A stretch of DNA of 64,000 nt from Alteromonadaceae bacterium (GTDB lineage: Bacteria > Pseudomonadota > Gammaproteobacteria > Enterobacterales > Alteromonadaceae): the NCBI GenBank assembly GCA_013216015.1, contig JABSOI010000021.1, positions 1-64,000 of the forward strand. Reading direction: 5' to 3'. The position numbers and the translations under genes are program-made. Below, one piece after another: positions 51,199 to 60,767 of this stretch. Below the pieces are notes generated by a model. The model ran no database searches, had not been told where the DNA came from, and saw nothing but the letters and a program-made list of their open reading frames with translations. Positions within the stretch are counted from its first letter, which is position 1; each line of letters opens with the position of its first letter.

Positions 51199-53352
51199 AT
51201 GAAATCGATTAGAACAACTCATACAACATCTCAGCGAATCAAAAGAAACATATTATCTGTAGCAATATTATCGGCAATTTCAATGCACTCTGGTTACACT
51301 CTGGCTAACGGAGTTGACAATTTAGTAACGACAGAGAATAACAAATTTATTTATCAACCGGGATTTTTCTCAAAATATGCGCCTCAAAACGCTACCGATA
51401 TGGTATTGCAAATTCCTGGTTTTAAGTTAATAGGTGCTAATCGAAATGGTGGTAATGGTCAGGCAGTACGTGGTTTAGGACAAGGTAATGGAAATTTGTT
51501 ACTAAATGGTAAACGCGTTAGTAGTAAAGATAATAGTCCGTTAGATTTGTTAGCTCGTATTCCCGCTGAGAATATAAGTTATATTGAAATTTTAACTAAA
51601 GGTTCTACCGAACTAGCCGGACAGTCAGGCCAAATTGTAAATGTCGTTTATTTAGAACCCGAGAAAGTGAATGGTTCATGGGTTGTAAATGTTCATACAC
51701 AGGAACACGGTATTACACAAGGATCAATTGAAGCGTCAATCGCCGGAAAATTGAATAACATAGGTTATACAGCAAGTGTAAACCGTTATAATAATGAATT
51801 TCCACAGTGGGGCAAAGAAAAAAAGTTTGATGAAGAAAATAAATTAACAGAAATACGGGATGAATATGCTGATTTCTATAATAATGGTCTGGATTTAAGT
51901 TTAGGCCTGTCCTGGGAAGGCGCTAATAGTCAGTCTGCAAATTTAAATATTTCTACTTCTCACGATAAATCAACTTTTTTTGAAGACTCTAATCGCTACT
52001 TACCAGCGTCTGATCCGCAAAGTAACGAATTTGGAAATTTAGTTTCAGAAGTAGATTTTCGCTCAAATCAGGACAGGACCAGTTACGAAATCGGTGGTGA
52101 TTATTCACGTGATTTAGCCGGTGGTGTGTGGAAAATAATTGGTTTGAGACGTAATAAAGACATTGATGAGAGTGTTCTTTTTAAGGATCAACCAACAGAA
52201 GGTAACCCTTATACATATAAAGCGGTCGCACAACCTATAGAAACAGAAAGTGTTTTACGAACATTATTTACTTATCAGCCACAAGAAGGACATTCAATTG
52301 ACATAGCATTAGAAGGCGTTAAGAACAGTCTGAAAACTGCTACGGTATATGAAGAAAACAACGGTGCGGGTTTTGTAGAATTTGAAGAGCCTGGCAGTAA
52401 TATTGAAGTAAAAGAAGACAGGGCTGAGTTTAGCGTTCAGTATTCAAGACCATTAACTGATGATTGGTCGCTTCAATCTTTAATTGCAACAGAATACTCA
52501 AAATTATCCGTCGTTGGTGATATTGAACCACGTTCAGATTCTTTTCAGCGCTATAAAGGTTTTTTAGCATTAAGTGGGGCACTATCCGGGCAATCTAGTT
52601 TGCGTGGCAGAATTGAACGTTCTATTGGTCAACTTCGTTTTAGCGACTTTGCGACTTCTAAAAATATTAATGAAGGGTACAGTAACGGGGGGAATACTCA
52701 TTTAGTACCAGAGCAAACCTGGCGGGCTGAGTTATCTTACGAACACACTTTTGGTGCTACTGACCAGTTGACAATTACTGGCTTTGTTGAACGTGTTGAT
52801 GATTTTATTACTTTTGTTCCTTTCGAAAATGGCAAAGAAGGGCGAGGAAATATTGATAAGTTAAAGACCAAAGGTATAGATATTTCCGGCACTATAACAT
52901 TGGATCGTTTTGGTATCGAAGGAGCAAAATTAGACTTATTAGCTGAATTTCATGAAAGTACATTAATAGATCCCGTAACAGGGAAAGAAATAGAATATAG
53001 GGAACATAGGCATAATCCAGTGCATTACAAGGCTACATTTCGACATGACATTCCCGATACATCAATTGCCTGGGGTATTATTGTTGAAGAGCGCAGTGGT
53101 AATGTACGTAACCGATTGAATGAAACATCATCGAGTACACACCGCTGGCCTCAAGCACATAAATTCTTTTTTGAACACAAGGATCTGGCAGGAATGACGT
53201 TTAAAGTTGAAACCGAAGATATTTTTGGTTTTACCTGGAAAAACACCCGAACTTATTATGATGGTGATAGAAACGGTGAAATTACCGGAAGAGAACTTAA
53301 CTCAAGACATTCACCCTGGTTTGTTCGTATGAGTTTGACGGGGAATTTCTAA
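51199..53352 (+). CDS. TonB-dependent outer-membrane receptor
   Basis: This 717-residue receptor has a signal peptide (about 1-36, basic start then AILSAISMHSGYTLA). A plug domain follows (about 55-155; ATDMVLQIPGFKLIG, GQAVRGLGQGNGNLLLNGKR, IPAENISYIEILTKGSTELAG). A 22-strand barrel ends in the terminal aromatic of WFVRMSLTGNF, the BAM signal. It lacks an obvious TonB box. The substrate cannot be inferred; no siderophore, vitamin or glycan genes are adjacent, and no Fur or B12 element was seen. A 12-bp tandem repeat and a terminator follow. Confidence 0.88.
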   Translation: MKSIRTTHTTSQRIKRNILSVAILSAISMHSGYTLANGVDNLVTTENNKFIYQPGFFSKYAPQNATDMVLQIPGFKLIGANRNGGNGQAVRGLGQGNGNLLLNGKRVSSKDNSPLDLLARIPAENISYIEILTKGSTELAGQSGQIVNVVYLEPEKVNGSWVVNVHTQEHGITQGSIEASIAGKLNNIGYTASVNRYNNEFPQWGKEKKFDEENKLTEIRDEYADFYNNGLDLSLGLSWEGANSQSANLNISTSHDKSTFFEDSNRYLPASDPQSNEFGNLVSEVDFRSNQDRTSYEIGGDYSRDLAGGVWKIIGLRRNKDIDESVLFKDQPTEGNPYTYKAVAQPIETESVLRTLFTYQPQEGHSIDIALEGVKNSLKTATVYEENNGAGFVEFEEPGSNIEVKEDRAEFSVQYSRPLTDDWSLQSLIATEYSKLSVVGDIEPRSDSFQRYKGFLALSGALSGQSSLRGRIERSIGQLRFSDFATSKNINEGYSNGGNTHLVPEQTWRAELSYEHTFGATDQLTITGFVERVDDFITFVPFENGKEGRGNIDKLKTKGIDISGTITLDRFGIEGAKLDLLAEFHESTLIDPVTGKEIEYREHRHNPVHYKATFRHDIPDTSIAWGIIVEERSGNVRNRLNETSSSTHRWPQAHKFFFEHKDLAGMTFKVETEDIFGFTWKNTRTYYDGDRNGEITGRELNSRHSPWFVRMSLTGNF

Positions 53353-53364
53353 ATTCTGTTTTAA

Positions 53365-53440
53365 TTGGGTTTAGAATTGAATTTAGAATTGAGTTTAGAA
53401 TTGAGTTTAGAATTGAATTTATAATTGGGCTTAGAATTTA
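53365..53440. repeat. 12-bp tandem repeat (TTTAGAATTGAG)n after the TonB receptor gene
   Basis: About six units of a 12-bp sequence, TTTAGAATTGAR, include degenerate end units. They begin just past the receptor stop codon in the 3' untranslated region, before the hairpin at 53449. Confidence 0.9.
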
Positions 53441-53448
53441 ACATTTAT

Positions 53449-53478
53449 GAAAACCAGCAGTAATGCTGGTTTTTTTGT
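53449..53478 (+). terminator. Terminator of the TonB receptor gene
   Basis: AAACCAGCA-gtaa-TGCTGGTTT is a strong short hairpin, followed by further T residues. The rest of the gap up to 53714 holds nothing else I can recognise. Confidence 0.85.
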
Positions 53479-53714
53479 AAGGTTTCATTTAGTAGGCAAG
53501 GTGGAAGGTGATAAAGAATATCCATTTCGGCAATTTCCATTTAACTTTTTTATTATTAAAACAAGCAAAATTGATTATTTAAATTTGTTTCTGTCACTCA
53601 GTTCCGAATCTTAAATTCAACTAATAATTTGAATTTTCACAAGATTAATTCTATTGTTAATAATTAGTAATATTCCATCACCAAATAAAAAAGCATGCAA
53701 AGGAATTGTTAATT

Positions 53715-54635
53715 ATGGCATTATTTGATCCTCTACTAGTCCATGAAGACGGTGTTGGGGCTTAGAGAATAAATCGATTTCGAATTTATTTTCGTCCTGT
53801 GAGTGCAACGCATGGTAATCCTTCAACTACAGCAGTAAAATTACCTGAAGATTTTACGAATAATTTCCCTTCATACTTTAATCCTAATGAAGCAACCGTT
53901 TATCTACGCAATGAAATGTGGAATGGCCACAAAACGTTACGTTTTCTTTTACATGCTAAATTATTCGGATATAACAATGTTGCTTGCGATGCTTTTGTTC
54001 CTGATGTGCACGCCGATTGGGTTGGCCTTCAGCGTAAACATTTAAACGGATTTACTGTGCAAACACTCAAAAGAAATTTTACTACCGGTTTAGATTGGGC
54101 TGCGGCTGGCGTGACGGTTTTTATCGGTGGTATTGCAACGGTGGCATTAACTGCTGTATCAGCAGGAGCTGCAACTGTACCAGTAGGCGCAGCCTCTACA
54201 GCGGCCACAATTGGAGCATTTGAACTTACAAAATATCATTTTCTCGCAGGTAGACGTAGTTGGGTTATTGGCACAAAAGAGAGTTTTGGTCGCGCCAATG
54301 TAGAAAAATATGATCAAATTCCTGACGATGCAATAGTGCTTGAAACCGCTGCGGTAGAAAGAATATCGGGGAGGTTTATGCAAATGGGTGCTAAGTCTTC
54401 AATTATCGGGAATTTTGATAAATTAATTCACAAAGTTTGGATTAAATTGTTACTCAACTATGCACAAAGTAGGTTAGCGAAAGGTGATGAGATATTGAGT
54501 GTTAATGTGTGGGGGGAAAATAAGGATAAAGTTTCTTTCTATGAACCTGTTCCTGTGTCAGACCGATCAGCACTTGAAGGAAATAGTGATATTAAAGATA
54601 TGCTTCGCTGTGGTCATGCAGAACTTCTGCCTTAG
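53715..54635 (+). pseudogene. Unknown gene with Gly/Ala-rich hydrophobic segment, interrupted by an in-frame TAG
   Basis: An ATG at 53715 with AAAGGA ten bases upstream opens a frame MALFDPLLVHEDGVGA, then TAG (53763-53765). The same frame continues as RINRFRIYFRP into a 278-residue ORF that could start at GTG 53799. No ribosome site precedes that GTG, so the original gene was probably 306 codons with a nonsense mutation at codon 17. The product has a long small-residue hydrophobic segment (about residues 97-142 of the GTG form; FIGGIATVALTAVSAGAA and VPVGAASTAATIGAF), like a glycine-zipper membrane hairpin, between two polar domains. I do not recognise the family. Translation restart at GTG is an alternative. 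Confidence 0.55.
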
Positions 54636-54756
54636 TATTTTAGTCTATGTATTAAAAATCAGTATTAATCCTAATTAACCATTTTAGTTATATGATGAGA
54701 CAAGGTGACCCAGAGATCTGTATTTGCTGCTGAATATATTTTTAATATTAACTAAT

Positions 54757-54905
54757 ACCAATTATATTGGCTCTGTCCCAGTTAACTGTGTCTAAAACTA
54801 TAACAAACTGTTTTATAATGCTTATTATCTAAAACCAACTTAACTTTTATAAAGTCAAAATTTTACCTCGTAGGATGGGTTACGCCTTCGGTTAACCCAT
54901 CCTGC
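54757..54905. repeat. Composite palindromic repeat, GGATGGGTTA family, shortened copy
   Basis: The left arm starts ATTGGCTCTGTCCCAGTTAA, an end nearly identical to the right terminal repeat of the copy at 48.9 kb, and continues with ACTATAACAAACTGTTTTAT. The core is reduced to a tight hairpin, GGATGGGTTACGCC-ttc-GGTTAACCCATCC (54872-54902). The region from 54636 to 55064 otherwise has no ORF. Confidence 0.8.
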
Positions 54906-55064
54906 GCGCTAAATCTTAAACTAGTAAATAACAAAGATCGCGAGAATCTATTGTGTAATGCCGACTAAAATTGTAATTTAGAACAAATGGTTTGAATAAC
55001 ATATTTGAACAACATATGAAGTAGTATATATATTTCGTAGTTTTAGATACTTAAAGGAAAGTAT

Positions 55065-55571
55065 ATGAATTCAATATTTAGCATATTTAAACTGGGATTG
55101 TTTTTTTCAATCATCATGGTTACATCAACTGTATCTTGTGCTGAGAATATTACAAAACCAGAGAAAAAAAACAGTACGGTAAAAATACATAAAAGTTCTT
55201 TGACTATAATTGAACCGTCTAAAATGGAGAAGGCTATGGAAAATGATCTCATTAGTATTAATGTTGGCCAATCGGTTTCTATAAAATATGATCTGACGAT
55301 CACATTCGTCAGTGTTAATGATTCACGTTGTCCTGAAGGAGCCAGATGTATCCATGCCGGGAATGGGGCTGTTACTTTAAAATTACAAAAAGTTGGTGTA
55401 GAGGAACAATTATTTGTAGTTAATACCAATTTAAAAGCCAGAGAAATTAGTTTTCAAAATTTTAACGTTAAAATAGAAACGTTAGCACCTTATCCAGGAA
55501 GTGCGGAAGATGTAAGCTCTTCAGTTAAACGAGTTACGCTATTAGTTTCTGAAAAGTTGGTTTCTGAATAA
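55065..55571 (+). CDS. Secreted protein of unknown function with Cys-pair motif
   Basis: This 168-residue protein has an N-terminal signal peptide (about 1-25; LGLFFSIIMVTSTVSCA), which could be cut by signal peptidase I after SCA or be lipidated at the Cys. The mature part is polar, then beta-rich. NDSRCPEGARCIHAGNGAV is a motif I associate with small secreted bacterial proteins (SRCP-x-x-x-x-C-x-x-A-G), with two cysteines that may form a disulfide. The function is unknown. It is probably periplasmic or outer-membrane bound. The ATG follows AAAGGAAAGT. Confidence 0.75.
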   Translation: MNSIFSIFKLGLFFSIIMVTSTVSCAENITKPEKKNSTVKIHKSSLTIIEPSKMEKAMENDLISINVGQSVSIKYDLTITFVSVNDSRCPEGARCIHAGNGAVTLKLQKVGVEEQLFVVNTNLKAREISFQNFNVKIETLAPYPGSAEDVSSSVKRVTLLVSEKLVSE

Positions 55572-55639
55572 TTAATTTCTGACCCATTGACTTTTGACCC
55601 ATTGATTTTTGACCATTGAGTTTCACAAAAATAACATTT

Positions 55640-55806
55640 ATACCAATTGTATTAAGTTAGTGGTCAGAGATCGATGAGGATAAATTTTCAAGAGCACAGG
55701 TTTTTTGCTCCAGGCAAAACCTAAGTACCTACATCCATGTAGGCAACGCAGCTATTAGAAATTTAGACCATCGAGGATGATCACTTACTTAGTACAATTG
55801 GTATTA
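55640..55806. repeat. MITE-like element with ATACCAATTGTA ends
   Basis: The 5' end is ATACCAATTGTATTAAGTTA and the 3' end is its near-perfect reverse complement (TTACTTAGTACAATTGGTAT). The arms agree at about 24 of 27 positions. It is 167 bp, has no ORF, and carries an internal short palindrome (ACCTACATCCATGTAGG). A second fragment lies at 29.9 kb. Confidence 0.85.
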
Positions 55807-55848
55807 TACCCAAACCCTAGAAAATACAGGCTAGGAGTTTGGGTATAA
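55807..55848. repeat. TACCCAAA...TTTGGGTA inverted repeat
   Basis: TACCCAAACCCTAG and CTAGGAGTTTGGGTA form an imperfect hairpin directly beside the MITE and 60 bases from the end of the ABC permease remnant. It could act as a terminator, but no T-run is seen on the minus strand. Confidence 0.5.
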
Positions 55849-55903
55849 ATGAAGATGATTAAATCAAATACAACTAAATACAAGTTAAGGAACTAATTCA
55901 CGA

Positions 55904-58346
55904 CTACTCATATTTCAAAGAATCAACAGGTCTTGCCATCGCTGCTTTGGCTGCTTGACCACCTACAGTAAACCAGGCCACAATTAAAGCCATTATGGTT
56001 CCTATCAAAAATGATCCCATTGAAAGTTCAATACTGAAAGCGAAGTTTTGTAACCAGTCATTCATTAAATACCAGGCTACCGGCCAGGCAAATGCACTTG
56101 CCAGTAAAACAAGCTTACTAAACTCTTTAGTTAACAACAGCACAATACTTTGACTGCTGGCTCCCAATACTTTTCTGACACCAATTTCTTTGGTACGTCT
56201 TTCAGTGGTGAAAGAAGCCAAGCCGAATAAACCTAAACAGGCAATACAAACAGCAAGTATTGAAAATACACCGTAAACACCGCTGACTCTTTTTTCATCT
56301 TCATACATGGCGTTGAAATTATCGTCAAGGAATGAATAAGAAAAATCCTGGGTAGGAAATAGCTTTTTCCATGTGTTTTCTACAGCTGCAATAGTGCCGC
56401 TAACGTCTTTGTTATCTAGTTTAAGTGCTAAATAATAAAACCGGGTTTTATTAACAAAATGAACAATAGGTTTAAGCTCTTCTCGTACAGATTCAAAGTG
56501 ATAGTCTTTTACAACTCCAACCACAGTTACTTCAGTTTTGGTTTTACCGTCAAAGCTAACATTATAATTTAATGTTTTTCCAATAGCTTGTTGATCACTC
56601 CAACCAAATTTCTTTGCTGCCATTTGGTTGATAATAATATTCGCCTGAGTGACAGGCGTTTGTTCATTTGCGTAAACTAAAGTGTCTTTAGCATAATTTT
56701 TATCGAAATATCGTCCGGCTGCTAATTCAATACCGAAGTTTTGAAAGAAATTATAATCAATGCTGTTGTAGGGCATAATCATTTTGTCACCGCCAGCCAG
56801 GCGCTTGAATATCGGTATTATTGGTTAAACGATTTCCGGGTAAACGCTGTGCACCTTCAACCCAATGTACACCAGGCAACCTTTTCATTTCTTGTTGCAA
56901 ACCAGTATAATTGTTTGCAACTAAAGGAGTTCCTATCCCATAAATAATCATGGTCTGGTCTTTTTCATAGCCAAGTTTGATATTTTGGGCAAATTTCATT
57001 TGTTGATAAACAGTCAGGGTAGAGATAATAAGCACTGTCGCGATAAAAAATTGCAATACCACCAAAATTTGTCTGAATTTTGCGCCAGCTTTTCCACGTG
57101 TCACATCTCCTTTTAGTACTTTAGCAGGAGAGAAGGCAGAAAGATAAAGGGCAGGGTAACTACCCGCCAATAAACCAACCAGCAAAGTTAAAGCCAATAA
57201 ACTGCCAGACAAACTGAAGTCAGTTAAATAATTAAAGCTAATTTCTCGATTAACGAACTCGCTAAATGTAGGTAAGGTCAACTCAACCAATGCCAGGGCA
57301 ATAAGAAGAGATATGCTACTTAAAATAACAGATTCACTTAAAAACTGGACAATAATTTGGTTACGCGTAACACCAAATGATTTTTTAACGCCTACTTCTT
57401 TAGCCCGCTGGCTAGCTCTTGCAGTGGCAAGGTTCATAAAGTTGATGCCAGCAATAATCAAAATAAGGATGGCGATGCCAGAGAATAAATAGACTTGGTT
57501 TATATCACCCGTTTCTTTCATATCTCCACTGATTTGAGAATATAAATGCAGTTTATTAAGCGGCATTAATCTAGCCGTTAGCTGCACATTAACTTCTTTT
57601 AAAAAGGCACCTAAATTTTTATCTACCAGATCATTTAACTTATCAGATACCGTTTTAATATCATTTGCTGAAGAAAATTCCAGATAAGTATAAAAATTCA
57701 TATTGGTTAAATTATCAAGAAAAACCTGACCTCCTTCATATTCAGCCGCTGCTAGAATATTAGCAAAACTATTGTTTGCCAGATGAGTATTTTGAGGTAG
57801 ATTTTTAATAACGCCTGTTACTTTCAAATCAACCATATTAAAAAAGGTCACCATTTTGCCCATAGGATTAAGATCACCAAACAGATTTTTGGCTGTATCT
57901 TCGGTTAGTACTACCGATTTAATATCCTTAAAAGCGTTAGTTTTATCACCGTGGATAAATTCAAGTTCAAAAATATCAAATATTTCAGGATCAGCGTATG
58001 AAATAACCTCATTTATAACTATATCACCCACCTTCAGTGGTGTTTGTGTGATAGAAATTCGACCAACTTGTATCAGCTCCGGGTAGCTATCTTCTAGCAA
58101 AACTTTCCAACCAGCGCCTGCTCTGGGCCATTGATCATTACCAGCAGACGAAATTTGTGATATGTGCATTCTGGCTATTCGGTCAGATTTAGCATATTGG
58201 GTATCATAACTTAATTCATAACGAACAAAGAGCGCCATTAAAATACAAGATGCCAAACCAACAGCAAGGCCTAAAATATTAATGCTTGAATACAAGCGGT
58301 GCGCCATTAACGAGCGCAGGGCGATTTTAAAATAATTACTAAGCAC
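55904..58346 (-). pseudogene. MacB/FtsX-type ABC transporter permease, frameshifted
   Basis: Two consecutive ORFs of 519 and 292 residues together make one permease of about 810 residues with two FtsX-like halves. The first (GTG at 58346) has the N-terminal signal anchor SINILGLAVGLASCILMALF, a periplasmic MacB-PCD domain, RASQRAKEVGVKKSFGVTRN and three helices. It then ends at a TGA (56787-56789) in the second periplasmic domain. The second continues in another frame with DKMIMPYNSIDYNFF and ends with TTERRTKEIGVRKVLGAS and the last helices. A single-base indel near 56790-56800 explains the split. The partner ATPase gene is also broken, so I judge this a real pseudogene and not an assembly error. 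Confidence 0.8.
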
Positions 58347-58834
58347 GGTTCATCTCCTTGATATTTTCTATCACCACTTTGCCATCAAAAATGTTTACTA
58401 TTCTGTGGGCATAATCTGCGTGCTCAGGTGAATGGGTCACCATAATAATCGTGGTTCCTGCGGTGTTCAGTTTGGTTAGCAATTCCATAACTTCTGCACC
58501 ATTTTTGGAATCCAGATTACCTGTTGGTTCATCGGCCAGAATGAAAGCGAATCAAATTAAAATTCTGGAAAATAAATCCTAAATTGTTTTTACGAATGCC
58601 AGCCAGTTCTTTCTCACTGTTGTTCGAGATATCTTGTCCTTGAAACCAGTATTCTCCGTCACTGGCACTGTCGAGCATACCAATAATGTTCAATAAAGTA
58701 GATTTCCCACAACCTGAAGGCCCCATTATGGCGATAAACTCTCCTTCATCAATCTCCATATTTATCTGATTAAGGGCGGTAGTTTCTACTTCATCGGTAT
58801 GAAAAACTTTACTGATATTCTTTAAATTCAACAT
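58339..58834 (-). pseudogene. LolD/MacB-type ABC ATPase with internal deletion
   Basis: The first 101 codons encode a normal start of a lipoprotein/macrolide-exporter-type ATPase: MLNLKNISKVFHTDEVETTAL, Walker A GPSGCGKST, and the Q-loop FIFQNFNLI. The sequence then jumps near 58549 into another frame that reads AFILADEPTGNLDSKNGAEV, MVTHSPEHADYA and a normal C-terminus ending at 58339. About 75 codons are lost between the Q-loop and Walker B, including the LSGGQ signature, with a frameshift. The product cannot work. It overlaps the start of the broken permease gene. Confidence 0.85.
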
Positions 58835-58910
58835 GCTTGTCTCCGTAATTTTTATGATGTTATTCGTTATACTTTTTATTAATGTTATTATAATGTTGCG
58901 TGCTAAAAAT

Positions 58911-58944
58911 TGATGGGTTACGCCGTTGGCTAACCCATCCTACA
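58911..58944. repeat. Palindromic repeat, GATGGGTTACGCC family, half copy
   Basis: TGATGGGTTACGCCGTTGGC is followed by TAACCCATCCTACAA, identical in part to the right half of the cores at 13.3 and 49.0 kb. The remaining 58835-59165 gap shows no ORF. Confidence 0.75.
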
Positions 58945-59165
58945 ACTGGAGTTACATTTAATGTGAGTCAGCTCAAGGAAAGATGGGAAAGCGGGATAAA
59001 TGGCAATTTTTTGGTCCTAAACTATAATTCATCTATAACCCCTTAATTTAGCTCAACTCATCTTTACTATTTAAATCAAGGCTGTAACATAAAACTATTA
59101 TCGTTCCTTAATGATGGGACATTACATTTTTTGAACATAAACATATTGAACATAGGTATTTTAGA

Positions 59166-59546
59166 ATGGCTCAAGGTAACAATAAAAAACGACTGAATAA
59201 ACACGTAAAAAAAGGGGATAAGGGTTTTCCAATCGCTACAATTGCTTATTATGGGCCAACCGATGTTATAGCTTCAAAAGTTGTGGTTGCCATATTCGCT
59301 TATCAAGATGCGGATCCCGAACCTATGAAGAAGTGGGTTTCAACATCAGATGTAAGAAAATCAGAAAAAATACTCGGTGAGCTTTTGGATTTTCTCAAAG
59401 AGAATGACGTAAAAACTGTAAGTCTGATTGATACTATTTTTGGTTGCCCTCACGAAGCGGGAATTGATTATCCTAGAGGCGGGTATTGTCCTGAGTGTAA
59501 ATATTGGATAGGCCGCGACAGGTTGTCGCATGAGTTAATTCATTAG
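59166..59546 (+). CDS. Conserved protein of unknown function with GCPHEAGIDYP motif
   Basis: This 126-residue cytoplasmic protein has a basic start (NNKKRLNKHVKKGDKGFP), the conserved GFPIATIAYYGPTDVIASKVVV, a helical middle and a C-terminal cysteine set, GCPHEAGIDYPRGGYCPECKYWIGRDR. The C-x-H ... C-x-x-C arrangement could bind zinc. I recognise the GCPHE-GIDYP pattern from widely spread uncharacterised bacterial proteins, but know no function. It is a single gene, 100 bases before an ATP-grasp gene on the same strand. Confidence 0.75.
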   Translation: MAQGNNKKRLNKHVKKGDKGFPIATIAYYGPTDVIASKVVVAIFAYQDADPEPMKKWVSTSDVRKSEKILGELLDFLKENDVKTVSLIDTIFGCPHEAGIDYPRGGYCPECKYWIGRDRLSHELIH

Positions 59547-59648
59547 TGGAATGAATGCGGTTTTTATAAAAATATCATTTATATAAAAAGTTGAATGAAA
59601 AATTGAATAGGAACAAAAAGACTTTTATTTTTTAACAGGGAATTGATA

Positions 59649-60524
59649 ATGAATAAAAACATAGGGTGTTTAAAAGAGGCATGTATAAAAGAAAATATTA
59701 ATTATTATCAGCATCATGGAACCGGAAATTTAATTTCTATTGAAATGCCAAACAAAAATTATGTATTTGCTAATTGGGCTACTCCGTTAAACTCCCAGTC
59801 AATAATGCAACTCTGCCAGGATAAAGACTATTTCTATTCATTTTTCAAAGATGTTATAAAAATGCCTGAAACATCATCATTCTTCAATCCCTATAGCGAT
59901 ACACAATATATAAAATACCTGAATCAAAAGACAATTTTTGAAATTATCAGAAAAGTTGAATTGAAACATGATTACCCTTTAATCGTTAAGAAAAACCGTG
60001 GTTCATGGGGAATTAATGTTTTTACGGTGAACGATAGAAGATCACTGGAAAAGGCGGTTTTAGCTATTTTTAATATCTATAGTGTTTCATTTGATTATGT
60101 TTGTCTTGTTCAGGATCAAATAAATATTAAGGATGAGTTCAGAGTTATTTATCTAAATGGTGAATTTCAGTTTGCTTATAGAAAAGTGGTCGATAATGCA
60201 GAATTCACCGGTAATATAAGCCCTCTTCATTGGGAAGGTTCTAAAACCGAAATGGTTAAGGACTGTGAATTAATACAAAAGCTGGAGGATTTTTGTGCCC
60301 CCATTTTTTCAAAACTAATGATCCCTTTTTGTGGTCTTGATGTGGCGCTGGATAATACCAGTGAGTTATGGCTTATTGAAGCAAATTCATCCCCTGGATT
60401 TGATCATGTTATTGAGGACAACGGGGAGTCTTTTATTATACATTTGTATCAAAAAATTCTAAGGAGTTTAGCGCCCGGCGAGAAAAAATGCCCCATTAGT
60501 GCCCGTTCAGTAACGCGGTCGTAG
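59649..60524 (+). CDS. ATP-grasp domain protein (RimK/D-Ala-D-Ala ligase-like)
   Basis: The 291-residue protein shows the ATP-grasp pattern. HDYPLIVKKNRGSWGINVF has the ATP-binding Lys and glycine loop, YVCLVQDQINIKDEFRVIYL the hinge and Arg, and the Mg-binding end reads GLDVALDNTSELWLIEANSSPGF with the D...E-x-N triad. Such enzymes ligate a carboxylate to an amine or thiol, and the substrate is unknown here. ATG 59649 is preferred over the TTG at 59643, with CAGGGAA upstream. The last nine residues (ISARSVTRS) are encoded inside an inserted palindromic element, so the natural C-terminus has been replaced. Confidence 0.8.
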   Translation: MNKNIGCLKEACIKENINYYQHHGTGNLISIEMPNKNYVFANWATPLNSQSIMQLCQDKDYFYSFFKDVIKMPETSSFFNPYSDTQYIKYLNQKTIFEIIRKVELKHDYPLIVKKNRGSWGINVFTVNDRRSLEKAVLAIFNIYSVSFDYVCLVQDQINIKDEFRVIYLNGEFQFAYRKVVDNAEFTGNISPLHWEGSKTEMVKDCELIQKLEDFCAPIFSKLMIPFCGLDVALDNTSELWLIEANSSPGFDHVIEDNGESFIIHLYQKILRSLAPGEKKCPISARSVTRS

Positions 60525-60679
60525 CGAGGGTGATCCAATGACACGAAATGGGCTCTACAATATATTTCCAAGTAGCTTGGGTATAGGCGTTTAGTCATTC
60601 TAAATAACACTATCTTGTGGTGTACAGTTCGTGTCAGTGGGACGTCCGCATTTAACATCTGTTTATGATGGGCACTAAT
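60495..60679. repeat. MITE-like palindromic element ending in ATTAGTGCCC
   Basis: The ends are ATTAGTGCCC (60495-60504) and GGGCACTAAT (60670-60679). A second inner inverted pair, TGACACGAA / TTCGTGTCA, lies at about 60538 and 60630. It is 185 bp without an ORF of its own. It starts within the 3' end of the ATP-grasp gene. Confidence 0.65.
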
Positions 60680-60767
60680 TATGATTAGATACATTTAACA
60701 GCTTGTTATTCGTTTGTTTAAACTTTAAAGTGAACAGTGATATCGTCCACCATTTTAGAGATAAGCA

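Noticed and set aside
53763-53765. TAG as a pyrrolysine or other recoded codon
   Set aside because: No pyl genes or recoding element in view; a nonsense mutation or downstream start is the simpler explanation.
54159-54383. Antisense ORF opposite the TAG-interrupted gene
   Set aside because: Cys- and Tyr-rich shadow translation of the opposite strand, with no supporting signals.
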